DNA of 50,049 bases from Jeotgalibaca caeni (GTDB taxonomy: Bacteria > Bacillota > Bacilli > Lactobacillales > Aerococcaceae): the NCBI RefSeq assembly GCF_028863945.1, contig NZ_JARBEA010000013.1, forward strand, positions 1 through 50,049, read 5' to 3'. Shown here one piece after another: positions 7,664 through 16,210 of this stretch; positions within the stretch are counted from its first letter, which is position 1; each line of letters opens with the position of its first letter. The notes beneath the pieces are model-generated. The model saw nothing but the letters and a program-made list of their open reading frames with translations, did not search any database and was not told the DNA's origin. Both the position numbers and the translations under genes were made by a program.

Positions 7664-8482
7664 TTATATAGTAAATGATTCTAGTGTGTAAGCCAGCTCG
7701 ATGCGTGGATCATCTGTCCACCAATGATTTCCATTTCCTAGACAAGCACAATAATAGCGAATTCCATTTTCTTTTAGACTCTTTCGAAAATGAACGTGGC
7801 CCATAATGCTATGAGAAATTGGGTATTCATCGTAGAGCTTCAAGTAACTCTTGCTCCCTAAGAAAGCATTGTAGTAATCGTAAATCCGGTGGGGCAAAGG
7901 CACCGTAAATTGTGGGTGGGTGACGACATGCGTCATGAGAATGATTTTCTGTTCGGGTACAGTCTGGATGTCTGCTTCAATCTGTTGCAACATGGATGCA
8001 GCTACCTCGCGGTCTGATTGGTTCCAATGAACATAGAGCCGGTCATTCCAACCGCCAAACCGAAGCTTTTTCTCTTCTAAATCTTCAAGAGAATATTTAG
8101 AACTGGCAAAGCCATAATCGTACCACCCTGGATTCGCAACAATCGCATACTCTTCGTTTATCTGGTACGGACGACCTACAAGAGATTCCTCTCGTTCGCA
8201 GAAAATCCGGTATATTTCGTCCGTATTTGTTTGATGATTACGAATCGACCAAAAGTCATGATTACCTGGAACAAAGAATAATTTTGAGACATGATGGTTC
8301 TTCATCTTGTCTAAAAACGCCAGTGAGTCATGATAATCAGAACTAATATCCCCCGCCATTAATAATAAATCAATCTCCTCTGCATACAAAAGCTCAGCTA
8401 AGAGTTTATCATATGAATCACCGGGCGCTAGTTTCCGTTCATTCCGGTCAATGTGGAGATCAGATAGAACGCCAATTTTCAT
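7664..8482 (-). CDS. calcineurin-like metallophosphoesterase
   Basis: A 272-residue enzyme with the full metallophosphoesterase motif set: SDLHID (residues 7-12), AGDIS, GNHDFW, a THVVTHP block and SIMGHVHFRK. These residues bind two metals and hydrolyse phosphate esters. There is no signal peptide, so it is cytosolic. The substrate (nucleotide, phosphoprotein or other) cannot be deduced. The ATG is directly followed by KIGVLSDLHI, the expected beginning of the fold. Probable two-gene transcript with the VOC protein. Confidence 0.9.
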   Translation of the reverse strand: MKIGVLSDLHIDRNERKLAPGDSYDKLLAELLYAEEIDLLLMAGDISSDYHDSLAFLDKMKNHHVSKLFFVPGNHDFWSIRNHQTNTDEIYRIFCEREESLVGRPYQINEEYAIVANPGWYDYGFASSKYSLEDLEEKKLRFGGWNDRLYVHWNQSDREVAASMLQQIEADIQTVPEQKIILMTHVVTHPQFTVPLPHRIYDYYNAFLGSKSYLKLYDEYPISHSIMGHVHFRKSLKENGIRYYCACLGNGNHWWTDDPRIELAYTLESFTI

Positions 8483-8582
8483 CTATTTCGCCCTCCTCGT
8501 TTTCTATTCTATCGTCTATCTCGAATTAAAGATACATTTATTTGAACTATTTTTAATTTTTCCTAATTCTATCATATACCAA

Positions 8583-8617
8583 AAAGAAAACTCCACCAAG
8601 AAAGAATGGTGGAGTTT
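8583..8617 (-). terminator. terminator of the ABC exporter operon
   Basis: AAACTCCACC (8588-8597) pairs with GGTGGAGTTT (8608-8617) around a ten-base loop, followed on the minus strand by TCTTTTT. It lies four bases past the stop codon of the last permease gene. Confidence 0.88.
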
Positions 8618-8621
8618 CTCT

Positions 8622-9710
8622 TTAGATACTTTTGACGAAGTCTTTTAACTTATAGCTGCCTGCTGTAATGAGAACTGCAGACATCAAGAGGAGAATAAAA
8701 ACATGAGGGAAAAATCGATTTCGATCTAGCGCCTCTAATACCCAGTAAACGGGAGTAAACAGAGAGAGGATTTGAATGACCTTCCCTTCCGCCCCTGTTT
8801 GAGCCAACATACTGATCATCACACTTCCCACACTGTAAAACAGTCCCACAAATTGAGCAACTCCTTCATTTTTGAAAAGACGAAAGAGTGCAAATGAAAT
8901 GGAAAGACTGAATATACAGGTGACCAATAGTAAGCAGATGATAAGCGGTAGCTGAGAAACAGAGAAACCAAGTACAATTTTCGATAGGAAAAGAATGACT
9001 ACATTGGTAAGAAAAAGGAAAACGGCGTACGCAAGAATCATACTGGTGACGAGAGCCCAGTCTCGGTTCGGTGACACAATCATCCGCTGCAGGACATTGT
9101 TCTTTTTAAATGAAATCATATCTCCTGAAATGAAGGAAGCATTCATCAAGATGTAGAAAATAAGCAGGATGATCGTGACTGCAAAGTTTGAATCAAGTTC
9201 CTCCGTTTGGAAAAAGAGCTTGGCTTCCGCTGCATCCAAGTTTACCCCTTCACTGTTTTCTTCTACTAAACCATTTTCGACGAGTACGTTCGTAATCTCT
9301 AGTCCTTTTAAAACTTCCTGGATGCGCTTCTCAAACAATACATCACCCGGTTGATCTTCTCTTGTGTAGCGAAGAATCTCTGGAAGTTCCCCTTCTTCCA
9401 GACGACTGGTAAAATCTTCTGGAATTTGGTAGACAGCAGCTATTTCACCGTTCTCCAACTTATCAAATTGGGCTTCTAACTCTTCTTGCTGCACTACATA
9501 ATCTAAAAACTCTTCCGGAATTACTTCTTCCCAAGCGTTTCCTTCATCAGCAACCTGGATAACATAGTTTCCATATGCTACATCTGTATTACTGTTCAAG
9601 AAGATGACGAAAAAGTTGACTACAATCGGCATCACAATGATGGTTGTGACTAACAGAGAATTTTTCATGATACGCTTCATATGGTGCCATATCAAGTAGA
9701 GAAAATTCAT
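8622..9710 (-). CDS. ABC-2 type exporter permease (second, LnrN-like)
   Basis: A 362-residue membrane protein of the ABC-2 type: one N-terminal membrane helix (about residues 19-39), a large extracytoplasmic domain (40-175), then about five membrane helices ending near residue 355. This topology is that of drug or lipopeptide export permeases. It overlaps the preceding permease stop by four bases. It is the third gene of ATPase-permease-permease, and its heterodimer partner is the 387-residue permease. Gene order matches Bacillus lnrLMN, which exports linearmycin-type polyenes, but the substrate here is unknown. Confidence 0.88.
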   Translation of the reverse strand: MNFLYLIWHHMKRIMKNSLLVTTIIVMPIVVNFFVIFLNSNTDVAYGNYVIQVADEGNAWEEVIPEEFLDYVVQQEELEAQFDKLENGEIAAVYQIPEDFTSRLEEGELPEILRYTREDQPGDVLFEKRIQEVLKGLEITNVLVENGLVEENSEGVNLDAAEAKLFFQTEELDSNFAVTIILLIFYILMNASFISGDMISFKKNNVLQRMIVSPNRDWALVTSMILAYAVFLFLTNVVILFLSKIVLGFSVSQLPLIICLLLVTCIFSLSISFALFRLFKNEGVAQFVGLFYSVGSVMISMLAQTGAEGKVIQILSLFTPVYWVLEALDRNRFFPHVFILLLMSAVLITAGSYKLKDFVKSI

Positions 9711-10870
9711 ACTGACACCTTCTTTCCGAATTTCAAACTAAGCAGATTCATCACAACAAGTGCACCAATTAAAAGGGCCAACTGGAGAACCATTTCTGAA
9801 ATTCCTTGCCAATTATTGCCTTTCATCAAATTCCAATACGGGTTTGTAATAAAATAGGAAACCGTTTGGCTGTTTAACTTCTCAAAAATTGCCATATCTG
9901 TGGTTCTTTCCAGTGGACCCAACATCCCACCAAAAACTAAGACGAAGAAAAGCGCAGCGTTAACGACTAGCTTCCCAACGGTTTGGCTGAATGTGTGGGT
10001 GATAAATGTATTGATCAGACTGGCAACAATCGCATGAAGCAGTGCAATGAGGAGAATATAAAATGGATTTTCAGTGAAGATCCCTCCCACGATGCGCCAA
10101 ACTACAAAATAAGCAACAAGGAACATAAAAGTTTGTAACACATTCCCTACCACTTCTAAAATCCATGACTCCAATTTCGTGACTGGGGCGGCGCGCCACC
10201 TTTTCTCAAACCCAATGGACTCTGTCATCCCTTCGGCAGAAACATTCGTTGAGATGAACATGAGTAAAATATAAGAAATAATCACTACGGAGAAGTATTG
10301 ACGTGACGAGAGCATCGTTTCAGAAGTAAAAGTTTCTTCAACAATCAAGTCCGCTTCTTGAATAGCGGTAATTTCTGCTTGAACAGCAGCCAGCTCTTGG
10401 TCAGATAGAATTGTTCCGGTAAAGACGTTTTCCATATAGGTTGCCTTTGCCAACTCTTCTGTCAGTGAGCTGAAAACCGATTGCAAAATCCGACCCGAAT
10501 TTCGTGAAGCTGCATTCTTCCCTTCTATCTCAATCGGTAGGAGCTGATTATTTTCAATCCCATTTCCAAAACCTTCCGGAATTTCGACAAGGTATTCCGC
10601 GTCAACTGGGTCTTCTTTGAAGTCAAATACTGGAGCAAATGAATCCGATTCAATTGTTTCCATCATGATTTGTGATCGTTCACTTCCGTCTTGATCTACT
10701 ACATGGACTTCAATGTTTGGATCCTCAATGGTAGGCTCGAACATACTCCCCATGCTTGTACTTTGGAAGAAAGATAAACCGAATGGAAAAATCACAAAAG
10801 TCAGGAATAGAATGGGCAATTGGGAAAAAATCGCCCGCAAAATCATGCGCAAATAATAATATAGTTTCAT
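9707..10870 (-). CDS. ABC-2 type exporter permease (first, LnrM-like)
   Basis: A 387-residue ABC-2 permease with an N-terminal membrane helix (about 13-33), an extracytoplasmic domain to about residue 190, and five or six further helices. It is related in architecture to its neighbour and presumably pairs with it. It lies 11 bp downstream of the ATPase gene, and its TGA stop overlaps the ATG of the second permease. Membrane location is clear from sequence; the export role is from family knowledge. Confidence 0.88.
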   Translation of the reverse strand: MKLYYYLRMILRAIFSQLPILFLTFVIFPFGLSFFQSTSMGSMFEPTIEDPNIEVHVVDQDGSERSQIMMETIESDSFAPVFDFKEDPVDAEYLVEIPEGFGNGIENNQLLPIEIEGKNAASRNSGRILQSVFSSLTEELAKATYMENVFTGTILSDQELAAVQAEITAIQEADLIVEETFTSETMLSSRQYFSVVIISYILLMFISTNVSAEGMTESIGFEKRWRAAPVTKLESWILEVVGNVLQTFMFLVAYFVVWRIVGGIFTENPFYILLIALLHAIVASLINTFITHTFSQTVGKLVVNAALFFVLVFGGMLGPLERTTDMAIFEKLNSQTVSYFITNPYWNLMKGNNWQGISEMVLQLALLIGALVVMNLLSLKFGKKVSV

Positions 10871-10881
10871 ATTTGCCCTCC

Positions 10882-11820
10882 TTAATCTCGTAATGTTTTC
10901 CCGGTTATACTTAGGAATACTTCCTCTAAACTTGGCTCTTCAATCCGAATTCCTTTCAAATCACCATTTTGTTGTTCGATAGCAGCTATTAATTCTCGCA
11001 ACTGGAACCTCTTTGCGTCTACTAGCAACTGAACGTTACCCAGTTCATTTTGAACGCTTAACACGCCAGAAACTTGTTGGATTTCTGCCAATAGTTTTTC
11101 GCTCATAGAATCTAGTTCTAACTCTACTTTGTCATTGGTACGAATCATGGATTTTATTTCCTCTTTCGTACCAAAGGCGATTTCTTTCCCTATATCCATG
11201 ATAAAAATACGGTCACACAAACTTTCTACTTCTTCCATATAGTGAGAAATATAAAGAATCGTAGTTTCATACTGCTCATTCAATTCATTAATAAAATCAA
11301 AAATATAGTTTCTGGATTGAGGGTCTACCCCTACAGTTGGTTCATCTAAAATTAAAAGCTCTGGGCGGTGCATGATGGCTGCGGAGATGTTTAAGCGCCG
11401 TTTCATCCCACCGGAGAACTTTTTCACTTTTTCCTTGCGGCGATCACTTAATCCTGTCACCGCCAAAGCTTGTTCAATAGCCTGCTTCAGTTCTTTCCCT
11501 TTCAGACCGTACAGACTGCCGAAAAATTCCAGATTGTCGTAAGCATTCATTGTTTCCATTAAGGCTAATTCTTGGGGAACAAGACCTATCTTGGCTTTGA
11601 CATCAATTGGATTCTTCTTAATTGTTTTCCCGTCTACCGTGATGGTTCCTGCATCAGCTTCCACTAGTCCTGTCAGCATGTTGATGAGCGTTGACTTCCC
11701 AGCACCATTTGGACCAATCAACCCGAACTTTTCACCTTTTTTTATAGAGAATGTGACGTCATCTACGACGGTCTTTTTATCAAATCTTTTGGTAATATTC
11801 TGAATCGTAACAAATTCCAT
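10882..11820 (-). CDS. ABC exporter ATP-binding protein (LnrL/DrrA-like)
   Basis: A 312-residue ATPase of the drug-export (DrrA-type) class: Walker A GPNGAGKST, signature FSGGMKRRLNISAAI, Walker B LLILDEPTVGVDP, H-loop ISHYMEEVE, and a C-terminal accessory domain typical of this class (about residues 225-310, closing with EPSLEEVFLSITGK). It powers the two permeases encoded downstream. The ATG has GGGAGGG upstream. It has its own strong promoter (11848-11876), separate from the two-component system upstream, which is probably its regulator. Confidence 0.92.
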   Translation of the reverse strand: MEFVTIQNITKRFDKKTVVDDVTFSIKKGEKFGLIGPNGAGKSTLINMLTGLVEADAGTITVDGKTIKKNPIDVKAKIGLVPQELALMETMNAYDNLEFFGSLYGLKGKELKQAIEQALAVTGLSDRRKEKVKKFSGGMKRRLNISAAIMHRPELLILDEPTVGVDPQSRNYIFDFINELNEQYETTILYISHYMEEVESLCDRIFIMDIGKEIAFGTKEEIKSMIRTNDKVELELDSMSEKLLAEIQQVSGVLSVQNELGNVQLLVDAKRFQLRELIAAIEQQNGDLKGIRIEEPSLEEVFLSITGKTLRD

Positions 11821-11847
11821 GATGTTCCCTCCCTTATCTTTGTACTA

Positions 11848-11876
11848 AGTATAGACTCTGTTTAATGGTCTTCCAA
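11848..11876 (-). promoter_or_regulatory. promoter of the ABC exporter operon
   Basis: On the minus strand TTGGAA (plus 11871-11876), 17 bp, TATACT (plus 11848-11853). It lies between the terminator of the two-component genes and the ATPase ATG. The response regulator probably binds near here, but I could not pick out a clear operator. Confidence 0.75.
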
Positions 11877-11890
11877 TTCCTAAAAGTAAC

Positions 11891-11918
11891 AAAAAAAGAG
11901 TGACAAAAGTCACTCTTT
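11891..11918 (-). terminator. terminator after the response-regulator gene
   Basis: AAAGAGTGAC pairs with GTCACTCTTT around an AAAA loop, with a T run on the minus strand. It overlaps the regulator stop codon and separates the two-component genes from the exporter genes. Confidence 0.85.
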
Positions 11919-12558
11919 AGTCCTTCATCAGATGATTCTTATAAGCAAAAATAGCTAGTTGGGTCCGGTCTCGCAATTCTAGTTTGTTCAAAATCATACT
12001 CATATTATTTTTAATGGTTCCTTCTGAGAGAAAAAGAGTTTGCGAAATTTCTTTATTTGACAATCCCTGTGCTACCAGCTGAATGATTTTCATTTCTTTT
12101 TCGGTCAAATCGTACTGCACTTCTAACTGTCTGGTGTCGACTTTTCGATCCTGTTCCATCAGGGAAGAAGAAACATCAGCATGAAAGACAGTATTTCCAC
12201 TCAACACAGTCTTGATCCCGTTGTAAATGGCTTCCGGGGTACTATCCTTCAGTAAATATCCAGAGGCGCCAAATTGCAAGGCGGTATGAATATATTCGTG
12301 ATCCTTAAATGTGGTAAGGATAAGGATTTTTACTTCTGGAAACTTTTCTTTTATGAGACGGGTACCTTCGATTCCATCTGATTCCGGCATTCGAATATCC
12401 ATCAAAACGATATCGACATCTTGCTGGGCGCAAATGTCAAAGGCTTCCTTTCCATTTGATCCGCTGGCGACGACTGTTAATTCTGGCTGAGATTCTAAAA
12501 TGATCTTCATGCCTTCCCTGATTAACTGTTCATCGTCTATCAATGCAACTTTAATCAA
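11917..12558 (-). CDS. NarL/LuxR-family response regulator
   Basis: A 213-residue regulator: receiver domain with acidic pocket DD (residues 8-9), phospho-acceptor Asp54 in VLMDIRMPES, conserved Thr and Lys (LTTF, LLKD), and a C-terminal LuxR-type HTH (YDLTEKEMKIIQLVAQGLSN). It overlaps the kinase gene by eight bases, so both are made together. The cognate kinase is of the HisKA_3 class normally paired with such regulators. Likely target: the ABC exporter operon immediately downstream, by analogy with LnrK and LiaR-type systems. Confidence 0.92.
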   Translation of the reverse strand: MIKVALIDDEQLIREGMKIILESQPELTVVASGSNGKEAFDICAQQDVDIVLMDIRMPESDGIEGTRLIKEKFPEVKILILTTFKDHEYIHTALQFGASGYLLKDSTPEAIYNGIKTVLSGNTVFHADVSSSLMEQDRKVDTRQLEVQYDLTEKEMKIIQLVAQGLSNKEISQTLFLSEGTIKNNMSMILNKLELRDRTQLAIFAYKNHLMKD

Positions 12559-13714
12559 ATTGTTCCATTCCCCTCTGCTCTTTTACTAGTTTTAATTGTA
12601 ATTGGAATCCATTTCCTGGTGAAGTAGTTACCGTACAACTTCCATGAACTTCTTCAACCCGTTCTTTAATGCTCAACAAACCTAGATGCGGCACTACTGT
12701 GTCCGTCCCTTTTCCGTTATCCTTCATCGTCAATATCAAGTCCTGTTCATTAAAATGAAGAAAAATATTAATTCGAGAAGCTTCCGCATGCTTCGTCGTG
12801 TTAGAAAGAAACTCTTGAATTGCACGGTATAGCAACAACTCTTGTTTCTCAGATAGAAACCATAACTGCTCTGAGATCCCGAAATTAACTTGAATGGAGG
12901 TGTTCTTCATATAGTCCTGAACCATTTCATCAATAGCAGTAAACACTTGATTCCGGCTAAAATGATCCGGTTTCATTTCCGCCAGCTGTTCCCTCACTTG
13001 TTGCATACTCTTCGTAGCGAATTCTCGCAGAGCTCCACTCATTTGAGCTGCAGCAGGTGCCTTGGTTTCTGCCAACTTTGTAATCGCACCGAGCTGAATA
13101 ATAATCGTAGACAAACTATGTCCAACTGAATCGTGTAGTTCGCGAGACAGCCGATTCCGCTCCTTTAGGGTATACAAATCCCGCATAGAGCCCATATATT
13201 GTTCCATCACGTCTTTATTTTTTTGCATTTCATTCATCACATGCTGAAACTCAATTTGCTCCTTCTCTAGTTGCTCGCTCCGTATCCGGTAATCGGCGAT
13301 GATAAAGGAAATAAAACCTAAAAACACAAGAAACACGAGTTGAAAGACCTCATAACGAAGCTGATTGAGTTCTGTCAAAACCAATAAGAGAAGCGCGAAT
13401 AACGCACATTGAAAGAAAGCCCAGTTTCTCTTTTGTAATAAGAATGTATCTACTATAAAAATAGCTCCCATAAATAAACTTAAGAAATGAAGATTGGCGT
13501 AAAATAGGCTAATAAATAAGAGGTCAATCAAAAAAGAAAAAATACGAAAAGTTGGATGATGGAGATTAAAATAGCGAAGCTGGAAGTTAACAGCATAAAT
13601 CAAGAAACCAATTAACCAAATTTCAGTAACGCCCATTTCATTGAAAGATGGATAGGTCTCTATACCTACCCCAATTAATGCCACATAGCGCATTAAGGTA
13701 ATAAAAGGATTCAT
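12551..13714 (-). CDS. sensor histidine kinase (HisKA_3, LnrJ/LiaS-like)
   Basis: A 387-residue membrane kinase. Several N-terminal hydrophobic segments (to about residue 140) form the sensor, with almost no extracytoplasmic domain, as in intramembrane-sensing kinases. They are followed by a coiled linker, the HisKA_3 domain with phospho-accepting His194 in SRELHDSVGHS, and a HATPase domain with N-box FLSNTTKHAEA and G-box DNGKGTD. I chose the ATG at 13712-13714, preceded by AGAAGGG; an earlier ATG would add 16 residues with no ribosome binding site. First gene of the kinase-regulator pair. Confidence 0.9.
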   Translation of the reverse strand: MNPFITLMRYVALIGVGIETYPSFNEMGVTEIWLIGFLIYAVNFQLRYFNLHHPTFRIFSFLIDLLFISLFYANLHFLSLFMGAIFIVDTFLLQKRNWAFFQCALFALLLLVLTELNQLRYEVFQLVFLVFLGFISFIIADYRIRSEQLEKEQIEFQHVMNEMQKNKDVMEQYMGSMRDLYTLKERNRLSRELHDSVGHSLSTIIIQLGAITKLAETKAPAAAQMSGALREFATKSMQQVREQLAEMKPDHFSRNQVFTAIDEMVQDYMKNTSIQVNFGISEQLWFLSEKQELLLYRAIQEFLSNTTKHAEASRINIFLHFNEQDLILTMKDNGKGTDTVVPHLGLLSIKERVEEVHGSCTVTTSPGNGFQLQLKLVKEQRGMEQFD

Positions 13715-13810
13715 GGCATCCCTTCTTTCTAACAGATTGATTACTATTTTAGTATACATCAAAAGATAATCGAATAAAGTGAATTTTAAGCGTTTAGATG
13801 AATCCCTCTT

Positions 13811-13954
13811 GCGATGCGGTCACTGAACCACTCGCTATCGCAACGATAACAGCTCTTTCGTTGTGATACGGCCACTGAATCACGTGCTATCACCACGATA
13901 CGGCTTCTTGCGTCGTGATACAGCTCTTCTAGCGCTCACTATCGCAACGATTCC
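13811..13954. repeat. degenerate 52-bp tandem repeat with hairpin units
   Basis: Two full 52-bp units (13835-13886 and 13887-13938), a preceding 24-bp partial (13811-13834) and a following 16-bp partial (13939-13954), in exact register. Each full unit holds an inverted repeat such as TATCGCAACGA...TCGTTGTGATA or TATCACCACGATA...GTCGTGATA. It is much richer in G and C than its surroundings. It lies between the small-protein gene terminator and the kinase start; I see no open reading frame with a ribosome binding site. Confidence 0.8.
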
Positions 13955-13965
13955 TTTTTCAAAAA

Positions 13966-13995
13966 TAAAAAAATAGATTTCAGAAATCTGAAATC
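13966..13995 (-). terminator. terminator of the 62-aa protein gene
   Basis: GATTTCAG (13976-13983) pairs with CTGAAATC (13988-13995) around AAAT, followed on the minus strand by TATTTTTTTA. Confidence 0.85.
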
Positions 13996-14015
13996 CATTT
14001 TACAGTTCCAATATA

Positions 14016-14204
14016 TTAGTCTCTCAACTTTTCTAAATCTTGTTTGTCTACAAACAAACGAACTTCACCAGTTTCTAAGTCAATCCTTGCTTTTACCTCG
14101 ACCATTTTTGGCACAAATGTACCTTCTCCGGTATCGATTTTCAGCCTCATAGCCCCATCTTTCAAACCAGCTCCGTAAGTGATTGTTCTGAATTCCTTTT
14201 CCAT
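14016..14204 (-). CDS. small conserved-looking protein of unknown function (62 aa)
   Basis: I do not recognise a named family. The 62-residue protein begins MEKEFRTITYGAGLKDGAM and is amphipathic, with alternating beta-like segments (MVEVKARIDL, GEVRLFVD) and no membrane segment. An upstream ATG 25 codons earlier lies inside the ppaC terminator, whereas the ATG at 14202-14204 has GGTGGA at five bases. I therefore use the shorter form. It is flanked by terminators on both sides and is probably expressed alone. Confidence 0.65.
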   Translation of the reverse strand: MEKEFRTITYGAGLKDGAMRLKIDTGEGTFVPKMVEVKARIDLETGEVRLFVDKQDLEKLRD

Positions 14205-14252
14205 ATTTTCCACCCACTCTTCATTATTTTTAATTGAAAACTGTTTATGTAC

Positions 14253-14287
14253 AAAAAACCGAAGCGAGGACTCACTCACTTCGGTTT
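14253..14287 (-). terminator. terminator of ppaC
   Basis: AAACCGAAG (14256-14264) pairs with CTTCGGTTT (14279-14287), extended inward by four more pairs, with a T run on the minus strand. Confidence 0.88.
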
Positions 14288-14305
14288 CTTAAGTACAAAG
14301 AACGT

Positions 14306-15235
14306 TTATTTTTTATAAGCTTCAGTCAATTGTGGTACTACTTGCTTCTTACGAGATACCACTCCTGGTAGGAATGCTGTTTGATCAGCTAATTTCACAT
14401 TAAATGCTGCTTCAGCTTTTTCGGCTCCATTTCCGATTACTAAAATAGTAGAGTCGCTGTCAATGATGTTGGTAATAATCAAGATGAAAAGGTCGTATCC
14501 TCCTGCTACATTACGAGCTTCCATTAACTTCGTTAAGTCATCTTGGCGTTTCAATACGTCTTGGATGTCTACTGTATTTACTTGTGCCACACGAACGTTT
14601 TGATCTCCCATTGGGAAAGTTTTTGCGTCCAAGTCTAGCAATTCGTCGTTTGACTTGCTGCCTAAGTTGGTTCCTGCTTTAAGCATCTCTAAGCCGTACG
14701 CTTCTGCATCTACATCAGCGATTTCTGCCAATTCTTTTGCTACTTGCTTGTCTTCCTCCGTTGAGGTAGGAGATTTGAATAATAAGGTGTCTGAAATAAT
14801 AGCAGATAGCATCAAACCAGCGATTTCTGCAGGCACTTCAATTCCTTTTTCTTTGAACATTTTATAGATGATCGTATTCGTGCAGCCAACTGGTTCTGCG
14901 CGGTAGTATAATGGATTCGCTGTTTCGAAATTAGTAATCCGGTGATGGTCTACTACATAGCGCACCTCTACATTCTTAATATCAGAGGCACTTTGTTGGA
15001 ATTCATTGTGGTCTACAAGTGCTACTGCAGTGGTTTCGTTCGAAACCGTTTGAATAACACGCGGTGCTTCTGTGTTAAAGTGTGCCAGTGCATAGGCAGT
15101 TTCTTCACTTGGCCCTTCCAGAGCAACGGCTTCAGCCTCTACCCCAATTTGATTCAAATAATACGCAAAAGAGATAGCAGAAGTAATTGCATCTGTATCC
15201 GGATTTTGGTGTCCAAAAACTAGTAATTTATCCAT
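14306..15235 (-). CDS. ppaC: manganese-dependent inorganic pyrophosphatase (family II, DHH)
   Basis: A 309-residue family II pyrophosphatase, hydrolysing PPi to two phosphates in the cytosol. DHH-family motifs are present: [11 protein letters not shown] (His8, Asp13, Asp15), LVDHNEF and the signature VDHHRI. The C-terminal DHHA2 domain carries the substrate-binding RKKQ motif ([10 protein letters not shown]). Length is as usual for Firmicutes PpaC, and no CBS regulatory insert is present. Monocistronic, with its own terminator at 14253-14287. Confidence 0.95.
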   Translation of the reverse strand: MDKLLVFGHQNPDTDAITSAISFAYYLNQIGVEAEAVALEGPSEETAYALAHFNTEAPRVIQTVSNETTAVALVDHNEFQQSASDIKNVEVRYVVDHHRITNFETANPLYYRAEPVGCTNTIIYKMFKEKGIEVPAEIAGLMLSAIISDTLLFKSPTSTEEDKQVAKELAEIADVDAEAYGLEMLKAGTNLGSKSNDELLDLDAKTFPMGDQNVRVAQVNTVDIQDVLKRQDDLTKLMEARNVAGGYDLFILIITNIIDSDSTILVIGNGAEKAEAAFNVKLADQTAFLPGVVSRKKQVVPQLTEAYKK

Positions 15236-15282
15236 ATTTGTCCCTCTTTCTTTTCAGTCTCTTTTGTAATGATAAGCAAAAA

Positions 15283-15319
15283 AAGGGAAAAGGGCAACGA
15301 ATATTTCCCCTTTCCCCTT
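15283..15319 (-). terminator. terminator of the pfl genes
   Basis: On the minus strand AAGGGGAAAGGG pairs with CCCTTTTCCCTT (one GU pair), followed by a T run. It lies 13 bases past the pflA stop. Confidence 0.85.
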
Positions 15320-15331
15320 ATTATCTTTTGC

Positions 15332-16093
15332 TTAGCTAACTTGATATCCTTTGTACTCCTCACAGCGTAACAATCTTCGTGCATTTTCTACACGGTCAGC
15401 TGTTGGAGGGTCAATTCCTTCTAGTTTGTACGGAATTCCCAATGCTTCATATTTATAAATTCCCATTTTATGGTACGGCAAAATTTCTACCTTTTGTACA
15501 TTTTTTAGGGTTGCAATGTAATCACCGAGACGAATCAAATATTCGTCGTAATCGGATCGTTCTGGTACCAATACGTGACGAATCCAAACTGGTTTGCCAA
15601 TATCAGACAAGTATTGTGTCATTTCAATGATGCTGTCATTCGGCCACATGGTTAATTCTTTATGTTTTTGACGATCGATGTGCTTAATATCCATTAAGAC
15701 GAGGTCCGTTACGGCCATTAGTTCTTCAAAACGCTCGAAAAAGGGTCCGTCATACGTAAAAGGCTGTCCGCATGTATCTAGAGCAGTATGTACGCCTTCT
15801 TCTTTAGCTTTTTGGAATAATTCGATAAGAAAATCAATCTGCAGCAAAGGTTCTCCGCCACTGACTGTTAAGCCGCCTTTTGTGCCCCAGTAATCTTGAT
15901 ATTCTAGAGCCATATCCAGCACTTCATCAGTTGTCATTTCGTTTCCTCCACCAATATTCCATGTATCTGGATTATGGCAGAATTGACAACGCATCCGGCA
16001 TCCTTGCAGGAAGACGATGAAACGGATACCAGGTCCATCCACGGAACCAAAGCTTTCAGTTGAATGAACGAAACCCGTCAGTGCATTCGACAT
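15332..16093 (-). CDS. pflA: pyruvate formate-lyase activating enzyme
   Basis: A 253-residue radical-SAM enzyme. The iron-sulfur motif CRMRCQFC (Cys32, Cys36, Cys39) is intact, followed by SAM-binding GGEPLL. It makes the glycyl radical in PflB under anaerobic conditions, using S-adenosylmethionine and an Fe4S4 cluster. The ATG is preceded by AAAAGGAG. It lies 117 bp downstream of pflB, and the gap holds a long overlapping hairpin system, so the ratio of the two products may be set there. Confidence 0.96.
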   Translation of the reverse strand: MSNALTGFVHSTESFGSVDGPGIRFIVFLQGCRMRCQFCHNPDTWNIGGGNEMTTDEVLDMALEYQDYWGTKGGLTVSGGEPLLQIDFLIELFQKAKEEGVHTALDTCGQPFTYDGPFFERFEELMAVTDLVLMDIKHIDRQKHKELTMWPNDSIIEMTQYLSDIGKPVWIRHVLVPERSDYDEYLIRLGDYIATLKNVQKVEILPYHKMGIYKYEALGIPYKLEGIDPPTADRVENARRLLRCEEYKGYQVS

Positions 16094-16124
16094 AATAAAA
16101 AACTCCTTTTCTTTGCTTGTAATT

Positions 16125-16193
16125 GTTCTCCATCAAAATGAAGGAACCGTTCCTTCACTTTGATGGAGAACGGATGAGCAGTGCCCATCCGTT
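16125..16193. other. overlapping stem-loops between pflB and pflA
   Basis: A 23-base inverted repeat (16125-16147 with 16149-16171, one mismatch) overlaps a second stem (16169-16176 with 16186-16193). No T run follows on the minus strand, so it does not look like a simple terminator. An RNA-processing or stability element between the abundant pflB and the less needed pflA message is one reading. Confidence 0.8.
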
Positions 16194-16210
16194 TTCCAAG
16201 CTTCATTATC

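Noticed and set aside
13801-13960. CRISPR array
   Set aside because: The 52-bp units have no identical repeat plus unique spacer layout, the units differ throughout, and no cas genes are in the window.
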